Of a stretch of 64,000 bases of DNA, positions 1 to 11,626 are shown piece after piece; the stretch's first letter is position 1; each line of letters opens with the position of its first letter. The position numbers and the translations under genes are program-made. The notes below the pieces were generated by a model, which saw only the letters and a program-made list of their open reading frames with translations, did no database searches and was not told the origin of the DNA. The DNA comes from Candolleomyces eurysporus (Eukaryota; Basidiomycota; Agaricomycetes; Agaricales; Psathyrellaceae), in assembly GCA_027579435.1 (NCBI GenBank), contig JANBPK010000752.1, positions 62,001 to 126,000 of the forward strand. Reading direction: 5' to 3'.

Positions 1-55
1 CAAAGCGACGCGAGATAAGTACATGAACCTTAAGGGAAGAAGAACGAGTACACAC

Positions 56-917
56 CGTCAACTGATTCAGTTTGAGGATGGACAGTAACATTATGGGCAT
101 CGATACACTGCAAGTTCCCCATTTGAACGTATTGTGCGCCATGGAAAAACGATCGATTCGGAAGTACAGTATCTGCACGTCTTTGCCGCGGAACGGCCCC
201 CACTTCCAAAGGCACATGCTGGGAACGGGAAGGTAGCAGTCGGTGTGGTGAATTGCGCACCGTCGATCCAGCAGTCTGCCTGACACTTCTCTGGACTCTA
301 TCCTCAACCGGCCGTTGCGAATTAAAAGGTCGAGGAGCAAGGTTGATCATGGATGCAAGCGTCGGGTCCGCTGGTGGCGGGTGCGGCGAACCGGGTTGTG
401 GAATGCCCTCGATCGGTGATTGAGAAGGAGATGGTCGAGACACCACATTGTTCGGAGGAGGCGGTCGTAGTGATAACAGTACGTTCGCATTTCTGGAGGC
501 GATATCGGGGTATGGAAAGGCTGGATCTATCCGGGAAGATACATGGAGGGGGCGGGTGGCTAAGGGGGGAAGTCGAGGATATAGGTTGGGTAGTAACGGT
601 TGATCCATTGACCAAGGTGCAAATTGAGAGCGTGAATTATTGAACTTGGGTGGTTCCACCATCGGCCCACTGCCATGTCTATTTGCCTGGAGCTGTGCCA
701 TCATGCCCTGGGTTAATTGTTGTGAAGCAGTCGTGGCAAGAACTGGTGGTGGAAGGCTTCGCATGCTGGGTTCAGGGTATGGTGGACCACGCTGCCTTCG
801 TTCGTCGTTTGTCAGTGTAGCACCGTCCTCCCCACCATCCTGAGTGCTAAATGGCGAAGGGTAGGGTATGTGGGAACGAGAATTTGGGCCTGCGTTTCTG
901 GGTAGGTCTTTGGGCAT
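56..917 (-). CDS. NLR-like protein copy A, first exon only (partial gene)
   Basis: This is the first coding exon of a NACHT-type NLR whose NTPase exon lies beyond the left edge. It starts with MPKDLPRNAG and encodes about 287 residues, very rich in Pro, Ser, Gln and Arg and probably disordered. It ends with a conserved block (FFHGAQYVQMGNLQCIDA, then VTVHPQTESVDG) found in all four copies in this window. The donor GTGTGTA lies at 50–55 on the minus strand. The matching intron in copies B and C is 59 nt, so the window begins inside the intron, a few bases from its acceptor. The start ATG was chosen because it is conserved in copies B, C and D. I infer an innate-immunity or allorecognition role from the family; the exon alone does not show function. 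Confidence 0.75.
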
Positions 918-1646
918 GAGAGAAGCAAAGGGCGAAGACCACGAGGCGTCCAGCTGTAGCGACTGCGGTTAACAGCAGCTGCGGCCCGTGCATCAGACGC
1001 CCAGGTGCCGAATTCGTAAACGAAATTCTGCGTGCGGCGCTTTGTTGTAGATGCTTGGAATTGAAGGGTGGACACATTCTCCCTCGAGATGCTGCACCTT
1101 CTTCAAGCAGTCACTGAAACCAAGCTGTAGTAGCGGGCGTAGACCCAACGTATGAACTGTGAACTGATACTCGACCTCCTAGATCTGTCGGTTCAACAGG
1201 CATCGCTGAGGAGAACAATTCGCCGAGGAACCGACCAAAGTTCAAGCTAGGGCAGGTACCCGACATAGGCGGATGAGTTATTTGTACATGTTTGGAATAG
1301 AGGTACATCTCCGGCCGTGCGTCACTTGCTGGTGGACCTCGCGCTCATATTTGCACTTGACGTATCACGAATTCTGTACGGGGTGTTGTTCTACCTGCGA
1401 GAGAGCTGTCTCAGCCAGGAGCTCAAAGTGACCCACTACTTGCAGGAACCGCCAGCAGCCAAAGAAAACGCGGAACCTCCTCAAACCCCTCACGCAATAT
1501 CGGGTTCGCTCCCAACCTGGGGAGATAATTTCTGCCCCCGACTCCCTACAGCCATGGCTTTTCACGTCTCCTCGGTTCTCCTCTTCTCCCTTCCCCATCC
1601 ACTGATACCACCAAGTCATCGTCGCTGAACACGGTGGTGACCTTCG
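918..1646. promoter_or_regulatory. Divergent intergenic region between NLR A and synthase pseudogene A
   Basis: The stretch separates two head-to-head genes, and counterparts lie at 6746–7377 and 11627–12536. A short segment reading roughly TTTGTACATGTTTGGAATAG is shared by the three copies (about 1280, 7030 and 12170), as is a CT-rich stretch near 1560–1615 and 7290–7345. Next to the NLR start, a segment that would translate as EGECVHPSI...HLGV is recognisable in copies A, B and C, so it may be an old exon or a conserved 5' leader. A shared bidirectional promoter is an inference from the layout. Confidence 0.4.
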
Positions 1647-3611
1647 ATGAGCATACTGCAAGGCAACTCGACCTCTCTGGGCACCTCGGTAGTTCCACGT
1701 ACCCCTAACGCGATATCAGATCGCTCCTGGCTATGAAGGGAGTGAGAGATGTGCTGTAGAGAGCATGGTGAACGGCTATCCGAGGTTCTTCATCCCTCTA
1801 AGCACCCAAAAGGTGAGTAGCCCACTGCTCTCGACTATCAACCAGGTTCTTGACCAATGATTCACAGTTAGCTTCCATCTGCAAGCAAAAAGTACGCTGT
1901 AGGCGGAGAACGTGCCACACTATGCCCAACCAAAAAGGTCGCAAAACAGTGCCGCGTCTTCATTCAAGATCGACCTGCCACCGTGGACAAACCAGCCTCT
2001 GCACGCCTCGTTCATCTCATCTGTCCAGACCAAGACCTCGTCGACAGGGAGAGCATCGCGGGCACGTGCACAGATCTCCATCGTCCTGTTCCCCGCAGAC
2101 TCGTTCTCAGTGGCCAAGGAATTTTGGTAGCACACCGGGATAGGGATCAGCAGTCGCCTGGCAGTCAAGTGTCTCGCGTTGTTGCCGGAAGAACTGAAGG
2201 AGCTTAAAATGGTGTCTGCAACATCGACCGCCGCCTCTAATCGATACTCCAAGGGAGGGTTCACGAAACATTCGGCAGCGGTCAAGAAGACGCCGTCACC
2301 CCCTCCTACCGCTACTGCTGCAGACGTGGGCAACGACACTGCCGTCCACCTCGAAGAACGATACGGTCGTAACCTCCCACTTACCGCCGCCTCTTTCGCC
2401 AAACGCGCTCTACGCAGGAGGCTCGCTGGTGTCCCAGAGTGCCAGGAAACCGCAGGGCAGGAAGAGTTGAAGGTCGGGCCCAGCAGGCGTGGGTATCCGA
2501 GACGGACGTGTTCATGTACCCTACGGGCATGGGCGCCATTTGGAGCGCATACCAGCTCGCCCTGAACACACTCACACCTGCGAAGTGTGTTTCGGATTCC
2601 CTTACACCGATACGCTCAAGATCTTGTAGAAGAGGGGTCTGGGGTGTCATTTTATGGGACATGGGCTTGATACTGGCATCAACGAGATGGAGAAGATCCC
2701 CGAGGAAGAGGCGAAAGCGAACCCGGGTACTCCCCTGATCTTGGCGCTGTTCAACGAGTTCTCTTCCAACCCCCTGTTGCGATCTGCGAATTTACCGGTG
2801 CTCCGTCGTTGGCTGATAAGCACGATTTTATCATCGTCATCGACAAGACAATCAATACTTTCGTCAATGTCAAGGTCATCCAGTATGCCGATATCGTCGT
2901 TAGCAGCTTGATGAAAGTGTTTAGTGGGGCTTCGAATGTGATGGGTGGAAGGTTTGTGAAATCTCCAGGTTTCTCATTCCAGCCGACGTGACTAATGTGG
3001 GCGATATATAGCCTGATCCTGAACCCCCAAAGCCGACACTACAACGCCCTCAAAACCAAACTCACTTCAACGTAAGAAGACGCCTGCTTTGACGAAGATG
3101 CCATCTACATGGAAAGCAACTCCCGCAACTTCGAGAAACGCATCCAACTCATCAATTTCAACACTGAAGCAGCCTGCGACTTCCTCCGCTCCCGATCTGT
3201 TGCTGGCGGGTACACCAACGCTAACGTCGTGATCAAAGAAGTGTGGTATCTCAGAGACATCACCCCTGAGCACCACAATCACTGCCACATCAACAATGGC
3301 AGTACTACGGAAGAAGGGGGGTACGGTGGCCTCTTCTCCTTGACCTTCACCTCCAAATCCGCATCCCAAGTCTTTTTCGACCAACCCCCTGCTACAAGGG
3401 GCTTAGTCTTGGGACGAACTTTACACTGGCGTGTCTGTTTACGATTTTGGCGTATTTCACAGAGCTGGAGGGGGCGGCGGGGTATGGAGTTGAGGAGGGG
3501 TTGGTTAGGGTTAGTGTGGGGATGGAGGAACGGGGTGAGCTGTTGAAGGGGTTGGAGAGTGCGTTGGAGGCTGCTGAGGGTGCTGCTGGTGGGGTTGCTG
3601 GAAGCGGGTGA
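1647..3611 (+). pseudogene. Cystathionine gamma-synthase pseudogene, copy A
   Basis: The segments collectively resemble fungal cystathionine gamma-synthase (STR2-type, PLP-dependent Cys/Met metabolism enzyme of transsulfuration). Recognisable blocks are TDVFMYPTGMGAIWSA (about 2500–2560), [12 protein letters not shown] followed by a stop (about 2590–2627), MGHGLDTG...[20 protein letters not shown] (2654–2800), the cofactor-lysine region [18 protein letters not shown] (about 2900–2945), an intron ending near 3010, then SLILNPQSRHYNALKTKL, DEDAIYM, RSVAGGYTNANVVIKEVW and [11 protein letters not shown]. The chain is broken by several frame changes, by the stop after TLKIL, and near 3380 in the QVFFD region. 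The start is the ATG aligned with copy C. Tail to tail with NLR B. I judge it inactive. The family call is firm from motif order. Confidence 0.82.
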
Positions 3612-3838
3612 AGCGGTTATCTGTATTGTGTTGTCGAATGGGTTGTGATTAGTCTTTCTTTTGTCGTCATTCTGCTATGCTACTACATGTTCCTCCAACA
3701 GGGCTGTCAAATGTATCGTTACATACCATTGCATTTGTATCCAACTACAACATCATGCATTCTACCGTATTTACTTGTATTATACTCTTTCAATGAAGCT
3801 TAGGTAGCCTTCACTTCTACTTGACTGTGAAGTATGAG
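3612..3838. other. Convergent 3' intergenic segment, unit junction A/B
   Basis: This is the tail-to-tail spacer between synthase pseudogene A and NLR B. It is almost repeated at 8597–8812 behind pseudogene B and is partly present at 14470–14600. The sharing marks the period of the tandem unit. No gene is seen in it. Confidence 0.6.
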
Positions 3839-6745
3839 CTATTTGATGTCGCCATTCATGAAATTGATCCACCACTTGTCACAGAATTTGTTCACAACCG
3901 CAGCATCCTCAAACTGTGTAAGCAACAAAACGTGTCAGTTGGCGCCCCGAAGCAAAGGAAGATCACTCACTGTCAAAAAGCCAGCCAATGCTCGAAGATC
4001 TCTGATGAATACGCCAAAGGGGTCATCGTTATAGTAGGAAGTCATTGGCCATTTCGGAATTAATGCAGGTATAGACCTGTCCAGGTTATGCCACCCCCCC
4101 CTTCTTGGTGAAATCAACAAGCTCAGGGCTAATACCTACAGTGCTGATAACATTGCTGGCTTCGATTAAGATGGACGGCAGGCAACGCGTGGTTGCTGCC
4201 AGATCCTGTAGGAAGTGGGACTCAGTGTCCTCAATTCTTTCCAGTACTGTGTTAGCCCAGGAGTTGANTTTTTAGCAGACATCCAATTATTTTTTGAATG
4301 CAACGCCATGCGAGATGTGCGTAGAGGCAAGAACTTGGGACAAACAAATCCTTTGCACGACTTTCTGCTTCCAGGAAGTCGGAGAAAGATTTGTGGTACA
4401 GGCGCAGGATTGATTGGCCAGAATGGCCCCCTTCGAGGGTCAGAAGGGAACGGAGGTCGGAAAACAAATCCTCTGAACCTCCGTCTCCTAGCCCGAGCAA
4501 TGCAGAGAGGGCATCGGCTGTAAAATGCCAAGCCTTCAACTTAGCCCCAGAGATATTTAAAAGGTGGGTCCCGAGAAGCAAAAGAAAGTCGCGGTCGCTA
4601 TTGGTATCAACCGCTTCGTACGCGTACTTGGCATTCGACAAAATGTTCGTATACAGGATGTCGAGTGCTTCGAACGGACGTGCCTTTCGCCCATCGTGCG
4701 GTGTCCAGGTGAGAACGATCTTCAATCTCTCCGTTGGAGAACCTCGACGCTCCGATATGTAGTTGTACGCCATGGCTACGTAGACAAACTGCCCTGAAGC
4801 AGCTGACACAAGCCTATCAATGTCGTTCTGGGTGAACCAGTGGGGATTGCCGGTCCGAGAACTGAGGGCGTCAAACCTCCTCTGGAGATATCGATGCATG
4901 TCACCAGATGCGTCGTACTTGTCGCTGAGCTGGATATGGTAAGCCAATGCATGGAGGTAGCCGCCGGGCGCCAAAGCCGTACGAATAGCCCATTCCGGTC
5001 GGCTGGCGATGAAGATGCGAAAGGGAAGGTGGTCGACGAGCAGACACTCCTTGATGGCGGTGAGCAGTTCCACTTGGGAGTCTTCAGACCTTTCACCCCT
5101 GCACTCGTCGAGGCCGTCGATCAAGATGGCGTATGGAAGGGTGCTGAGATCCGAACCCTCGCTACAAAGGTGTTCGAAAGGCTTGACAATGAGAGTGGTG
5201 ATCTGGTCCTGCAAGGATTTGTAGAAAATGAGGTTATCCTTCTCGACTGCGGCCTTGATAAACCTTTTGACCTCAAGGTTATCACTTCCCAACTGGTACG
5301 CGATGGTTGGGATGACTGGGTTGACTGTGTTACGACTGGGATCGGTCGCTGAAAAGAAAAATGAAGCGCCAAGAGTGTTTTTCTTTCCACATCTTTCAGC
5401 AGTAGTCTGTTGCAAGGCCGATTTCCCAGAGCCTGCAGCACCTGTCATGCACAGCAAGCGTTGAGGACCATCCCAATTTTCAATGAATGTCACGATTTCG
5501 CCGGTCACCTCAACCCTGGTGTCTTCATCGCATTTTGGAGCGTCGTACCGAGCACGGGAGTTGTGGAGAGCATTGGGCGCAGTGTGCTCCAGCAAAATTT
5601 GCCAGCCTAGCAAAGCGATGCGAGATGAGTACGTGAACCAGAAGAAAAGGAGAACTGCTACACACCGTCAACTGATTCGGTTTGAGGATGGACAGTAACA
5701 TGATTGGCATCGATACACTGCAAATTCCCCATTTGAACGTATTGTGCGCCATGGAAGAACGATCGATTCGTAGGTGCGCCATTTGTATGTCTTTGCCGCG
5801 GAACGGCTCCCACTTCCAGAGGGACATGCTGGGAATGGGAAGGTAGCGATCGGTGTGGTGAATTGCGCGCTGTCAATCCAGGAATCTGCCTGACGCTTGT
5901 GACAAGCCTTGTCTGGACTCTATCCTCAACCAGCCGTTGCGAATTAGAATGTCCGAGTCGATGAGCGAGGTTGATCATGGATGCGAGCGTCGGGTCCGCT
6001 GGTGGCGGCTGCAATGAATCGGGTTGTAGAATGTTCTCGACCAGTAATTGAGAAGGAGATGGACGAGGTGCCGCATTGTTCAGAGGAGGCGGTGGAGGTG
6101 ATAGCAATGAGTTTGGGTTTCTGATGGCGATATCAGGGTCCGGCAAAAATTGGTCCTGTTGATCCCAAGCGGAGGACGGAGTCAACGCCGAATCCACCCA
6201 GGAAGGTGCTTGGAGAGGACGGGTCGGTAAGGGAGGAGGTTGAGGATGTAGGTTGGGTGGTGGCGGTCGACCCATCGACTCGGACCAAGGCGCAAGGTGA
6301 GAGTGTGGATTGTACAACTTATGTCTGTTCACCTGGAGCTGTGCCACCGTGTCCTGTGCCGGTTGCTGCAAAGGAGATGATCGACCCATAGCAAGAGCAT
6401 GTGGTGGTGGAGGTGGGCATCGGATAGGATCAGGCTGCAGGTGAGCACGTTGCCTCCATCCAAAGAGACCAGAAGGGGTATAGTCCGGACTGTCTCTATG
6501 GAACGATGGAGGTTGAGTGAATGGATGGGACTGAAATGCCGTTGTCCATGTAGCACTGCTCGCCTCAAGTGTAATGCCATCAGCTGAGTTATAGGACGAA
6601 GGCGGTCGAGGTGCGCTGGGTGAATTCGTTGGAGCAGACCCGCTCCTTGGAACGCCTATCCCACCACCATGAGTGCTAAATGGTGAAGGGTAGGGTACAT
6701 GGGAACGGGAATTTGAGCCTGTGTTACTGGGCGGGTCTTTGGGCA
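3839..6745 (-). CDS. NLR-like NACHT NTPase with Pro-rich N-terminal exon, copy B
   Basis: Inferred structure: complement(3839..3913, 3971..5606, 5666..6745). Exon 1 encodes about 360 Pro/Ser-rich residues ending in the conserved FFHGAQYVQMGNLQCIDA block. Exon 2 opens with GWQILLEHTAPNALHNSRAR and then shows a P-loop GAAGSGKSAL (Walker A) and a Walker B ILIDGLDEC, followed by the RIFIASRPEW region, all typical of fungal NACHT/STAND NTPases. A helical region with FSDFLE follows, and no terminal WD40, ANK or TPR repeats are visible. The last exon reads FEDAAVVNKFCDKWW...GDIK then a stop. Two frame breaks occur, at an N (4268) and at a C8 run (4094–4101). Removing one base at each restores agreement with copy C, so the gene may be intact. 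Expected to act as a cytosolic self-assembling immune or incompatibility sensor, by family only. Confidence 0.8.
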
Positions 6746-7377
6746 TGAGAGTAGAAAGCAAAGTGCAAAGATCACGAGTTGTCCAGCTGCAACAAGACCA
6801 TTTAACAGCAGCGGCGGCAATAGACGGGCAATAGACGCCCAGATGCCAAATTTGTGATTGAAATTCTGAGTCTGGTTCTTTATTGAGGATGCTCAAAATC
6901 GAAAGGTGAACACATTCTCCCTCAAGATCCTGTCCCATCTCTGAGCAGTCACTGAAAGCAAGGTGTAGCAGGCGTAGACCGCGTCTGGATGAGAGAAGAC
7001 GAAGTTCCTTCAACGAGTGAATCAGTTGTTTGTACCTGTTTGGGGTAGAGTACACACTGCCCTCGCGCTCATAATATATCTTGCACTGGACGTATTACGA
7101 ATTCTGTACGGGGTGTTGTCCTACCTGCGAGGGAGCTGTCTCAGCCAGGAATTCAAAGTGACCCACTACTCGCAGGAACCGCCAGTAGCCAAAGAGAACG
7201 GGGAGCCTCTTCAAACCCCTTCACGCGATATCGGGTTCGCTCCCAACCTGGGGAGATAATTTCTGCCCCCGACTCCCTACAGCCATGGCTTTTCACGTCT
7301 CCTCGGTTCTCCTCTTCTCCCTTCCCCATCCACTGATACCAGCAAGTCATCGTCGCTGATCACGGTGGTGACCTTCG
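6746..7377. promoter_or_regulatory. Divergent intergenic region between NLR B and synthase pseudogene B
   Basis: This is the second copy of the head-to-head spacer. The minus-strand reading frame of NLR B stays open for about 100 codons upstream of the chosen ATG at 6745. In copies A and C the equivalent sequence meets stops. The segment therefore could be an N-terminal extension in B or a leader that happens to be open. The conserved TTTGTACCTG-type element lies near 7028. Promoter function is inferred from layout. Confidence 0.4.
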
Positions 7378-8596
7378 ATGAGCATACTGCGAGGCAACTC
7401 GGCCTCTCTGGGCACCTCGGTAGTTCCACGTACCCCTAACGCGGTATCAGTTCACTCCCGGCTATGGAGGGAGCGAGAAACGTGCTGGAAAGAACATGGT
7501 GAACGGCTATCTGAGGTTCTTTATCCCTCTAAGCACCCAAAAGGTGAGTAGCCCACTGCTCTCGAATATTAACCAGGTCCTTGACCAACGATTCACAATT
7601 AACTGCCATCTGCAAGCAAAAGTACGCTGTAGGCGGAAAACGTGCCACACAATGCCCAACCAAAAAGGTCGCAGAACAGTGCCGCGTCTTCATTCAAGAT
7701 CGACCTGCCACCTTGGACAAACCAACCTCCACACGCCTCGTTCATCTCCTCATCTGCCCAGACCAAGACCTCGTCGACAGGGAGAGCATCGCGGGCACAT
7801 GCGCAGACCTCCACATCATTCTGTTCCCTGGAGACTCGTTCTCAGTGGCCAAGCAGTCTTGGCAGCACACCGGGATGGGGATCAGCAGTTGCCTGGCAGA
7901 CAAATGCCTCGCACTGTTGCTGGAAGAACTGAAGGAGCCTAGGGTGGTCCCTGCAACACCGACAGCCGCCGCTAATCGATACTCCAAGGGAGGGTTCACG
8001 AAACATTATTCAGTAGCGGTCAAGAAGACGCCGTCACCCCCTCCTACTGCTACTGCTGAAGACGTGTGCAACGACACCACTGTCTACCTCGAGGAACGAT
8101 ACGGTTGTAACCTCCCGCTTACCGCCGCCTCTTTTGCCAAACGCGCTTTACGCAGGAGGCTCGCTGGTATCCTACTATGCGATAGAGTCCCAGAGTGCCG
8201 GGAAACCGCAGGGCAAGAGTTGAAAGTCGGGCCCAGCACCCGTGGAGTGAAGGACGTATCCGAGACGGACATATTCATGTACCCTATGGGCATGAGCGCC
8301 ATTTGAAGTGCACACCAACTTGCTCTGAACACGCTCACACCTGCTGAGAGCGTGTGCTTCGGGTTCCCGTACACCGATACGCTCAAGATTTTGCAGAAGT
8401 GGGGTCCTGGGTGTCATTTCATGGGACATGGGCTCGACACCGACATCGACGAGATGGAGAAGATACTCGAGGAAGAGGCGAAAGCGAACCCGGGTACTCC
8501 CCTGATCTTGGCGCTGTTCACCGAGTTCTCTTCCAGCCCCCTGTTGAGGGGTTGGAGAGTGCGTTGGAGGCTGCTGAGGCTGCTGGGAGCGGGTGA
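7378..8596 (+). pseudogene. Cystathionine gamma-synthase pseudogene, copy B (internally deleted)
   Basis: Within one frame from about 7660 to 8303 the sequence carries the N-terminal half of the enzyme: KKVAEQCRVFIQDRPA, LICPDQDLVD, YLEERYG, AKRALRRRLAG and SETDIFMYPMGMSAI. A TGA at 8304–8306 replaces the Trp codon seen in copy A. After it come [21 protein letters not shown] and [20 protein letters not shown] up to EFSSSPLLR. There the sequence jumps directly to the last C-terminal codons, so the cofactor-lysine region and the whole C-terminal domain are absent. The break sits at a short CTGTTG repeat, as expected from a microhomology deletion of roughly 0.8 kb. No functional enzyme can be made. 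Confidence 0.85.
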
Positions 8597-8812
8597 GGTG
8601 GTTATCTGTATTGTGTTGTCGAATGTGTTTTGATTAATCTTTCTTTCACTGTTATACTGCTATGCTACTACATCTTCCTCCAACAGGGCTGTTAAATGTA
8701 TCGTTACTTACCATCGCATTTGTATCCAACTACAACATCATGCATTCTACCATATTTACTTGTATCATACTCTTTCAATGAAGCTTAGGTATCCTTCACT
8801 TCTACTTGACTG

Positions 8813-11626
8813 TTAAGTATAAACTATTTGATGTCGACGTCTACGCCGCCACCGTTGATCATTCCGCCACTTGTCAGAGAATCTCTTCACAATTGCAGCA
8901 TCCTCAGACTGTAAGTAACAAAATGTGTCAGTTGGTGCCCTGAAGCAAGGGAAGATCACTCACTCTCAAAACGTAAGCCAATCCTCGAAGATTTTCAATG
9001 AAGATGTCAAAGGACTGAGCCATTTGCCATCCCTCAAGTATTGCAGGCATATACTTGTCCAGTTCATTCCATCCTCCCTTCTGGGTGAAATCAGCAAGCT
9101 CGTGGCTAGTACCGATAGTGCCTCCAGCTTCGGATAAGATGTATGCCAGGTAATGGATGATATCTACCAGATCTCGTGGGAAGTGGAACTCAGTGTCCCA
9201 CCTTTCCTGTGCTATATTAGCCCAGGAGTCGAGTTTTAGTAGATAGTCCCATATTTTTTGAATGCAACAGCTTGCGAGATGTTTGTAAAGGCGAGAACGT
9301 GGGACAAACAAAGCCTTTGCACGACTTTCTTCTTCCAGGAAGTCGGAAAAAGATTTATGGTACAGGCGCAGGGTTGATTGGCCGGAATCGCCCTTTTCGA
9401 GGGTCAGAAGGGAACGGAGGTCGGAAAACAAATCTTCTTCGCCACCGGCTCCTAGGCCAAGCAGCGTAGAGAGGGCGTTGGCTGAGAAATCCCAATGCCT
9501 GAACATATTCCCAGAGATATTTAGATGGTGAGTCCTGAGAAGCAAAAGAAACTCGCGGTCGCTATTGGTATCAACCGCTTCGTACGCCTTCTTGGCATTC
9601 GACAAAATGTTCATATACAGGATGTCGAGTGCTTTGAACGGACGTGCCTTTCGCCCATCGTGCGGTGTCCAGGTGAGAACGATCTTCAGCCTCTCCGTTG
9701 GAGAACCTCGACGCTCCGATATGTAGTTATACGCCATGGCTACGTAGACAAACTGCCCTGAAGCAGCTGACACAAGCCTATCAATGTCGTTCTGGGTGAA
9801 CCAGTGGGGATTGCCGGTCCGAGAACTGAGGGCGTCAAACCTCCTCTGGAGATATCGACGCATATCACCAGAGGCGTCGTACTTGTCGCTGAGCTGGATA
9901 TGGTAAGCCAATGCATGGAGGTAGCCGCCGGGCGCCAAAGCCGTACGAATAGCCCATTCCGGTCGGCTGGCGATGAAGATGCGAAAGGGAAGGTGGTCGA
10001 CGAGCAGACACTCCTTGATGGCGGTGAGCAGTTCCACTTGGGAGTCTTCAGACCTTTCACCCCTGCACTCGTCGAGGCCGTCGATCAAGATGGCGTATGG
10101 AAGGGTGCTGAGATCCGAACCCTCGCTACAAAGGTGTTCGAAAGGCTTGACAATGAGAGTGGTGATCTGGTCCTGCAAGGATTTGTAGAAAATGAGGTTA
10201 TCCTTCTCGACTGCGGCCTTGATAAACCTTTTGACTTCAAGGTTATCACTTCCCAACTGGTACGCGATGGTTGGGATGACTGGGTTGACTGTGTTACGAC
10301 TGGGATCGGTCGCTGAAAAGAAAAATGAAGCGCCAAGAGTGTTGTTCTTTCCACATCTTTCAGCAGTAGTCTGTTGCAAGGCCGATTTCCCAGAGCCTGC
10401 AGCACCTGTCATGCACAGCAAGCGTTGAGGACCATCCCAATTTTCAATGAATGTCACGATTTCGCCGGTCACCTCAACCCTGGTGTCTTCATCGCATTTT
10501 GGAGCGTCGTACCGAGCACGGGAGTTGTGGAGAGCATTGGGCGCAGTGTGCTCCAGCAAAATTTGCCAGCCTAGCAAAGCGATGCGAGATGAGTACGTGA
10601 ACCAGAAGAAAAGGAGAACTGCTACACACCGTCAACTGATTCGGTTTGAGGATGGACAGTAACATGATTGGCATCGATACACTGCAAATTCCCCATTTGA
10701 ACGTATTGTGCGCCATGGAAAAACGATCGATTCGCAGGTGTGCCATTTGTATGTCTTTGCCGCGGAACGGCTCCCACCTCCAAAGGGACATGCTGGGAAC
10801 GGGAAGGTAGCGGTCTTTGTGGTGAATTGCGCGCCGTCGATCCAGCAATCTGCCTAATGTTTGCCTGGACTCTATCTCCAACCGGGCGTTGCGAATTAAA
10901 AGGCCGAGGAGCAAGGTTGATCATGGATGCAAGTGTCGGGTCCGCTGGTGGCGGGTGCAGCTGTAATTGAGAAGGAGATGGTCGAGGCAACGCATCGTGA
11001 GGAGCAAGAGGCGGTAGTGGTGATGGCAATGAGTTTGGGCTTCTGACTGCGATATCAGGGTACAGAGAGGATTTGTCCTGTTGCTCCCAAGCATAGGACG
11101 GCGCCGAGGCCGGATCTATCCAGGAAGGTGTTTGGAGAGGACGGGTGGGTAAGGGAGGAGGTCGAAGATATCGCTTGGGTGGTTCCACCGTTGCCTCGTG
11201 TCTGTTCACCTGGAGCTGTGCCACTGTGTTCTGTGTTGATTGCTGCGAGGGAGATGATCGAATCGTGTCAAGAGCGTGTGGTTGCGGAGGTGGGAGCCAT
11301 CCAATGGGATCAGGCTGCAGGGGAGCACGTTGCCTCCATCTCGAGAGACCGGGAGGGGTATAAACCGGACTGTCTCTATGGGACGATGGAAGTTGAGTGA
11401 ATGGATGGTACTGAGATACCTTCGTCAGCGTAGCACTGCTTGCCTCAAGCGCAATGTCATCAGCTGAGTTATACGACGAAGGCGGTCGAGGTGCGTTGGG
11501 TGAATTCGTTGAAGCAGACCCGCTCCTTGGAACGCCTATCCGACCATCCTGAGTGCTAAATGGCAAAGGATAGGGTATATGGGAACGAGAATTTGAGCCT
11601 GCGTTACTGGGTGGGTTCTTGGGCAT
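8813..11626 (-). CDS. NLR-like NACHT NTPase with Pro-rich N-terminal exon, copy C
   Basis: Inferred structure: complement(8813..8908, 8964..10570, 10630..11626). Exon 1 (about 330 residues) is Pro/Ser/Gln-rich and ends in the conserved FFHGAQYVQMGNLQCIDA block. Exon 2 (535 codons) is open throughout, with Walker A GAAGSGKSAL, Walker B ILIDGLDEC and the SRPEW segment, then a helical C-terminal region containing LYHKSFSDFLEEESRAK and a last stretch ending LRGLAYVLR. Exon 3 starts SEDAAIVKRFSDKW and ends after an Arg-rich tail. Copy B terminates in a different frame, so the tail of C is probably shifted. The NACHT core is almost identical to copy B at the DNA level while the flanks differ. No C-terminal repeat domain is visible. 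Best-preserved NLR of the array. Confidence 0.82.

Noticed and set aside
9804..10316. Plus-strand frame of 170 codons, also present at 4840–5352
   Set aside because: Conserved only because it is antisense to the nearly identical NACHT core of copies B and C.
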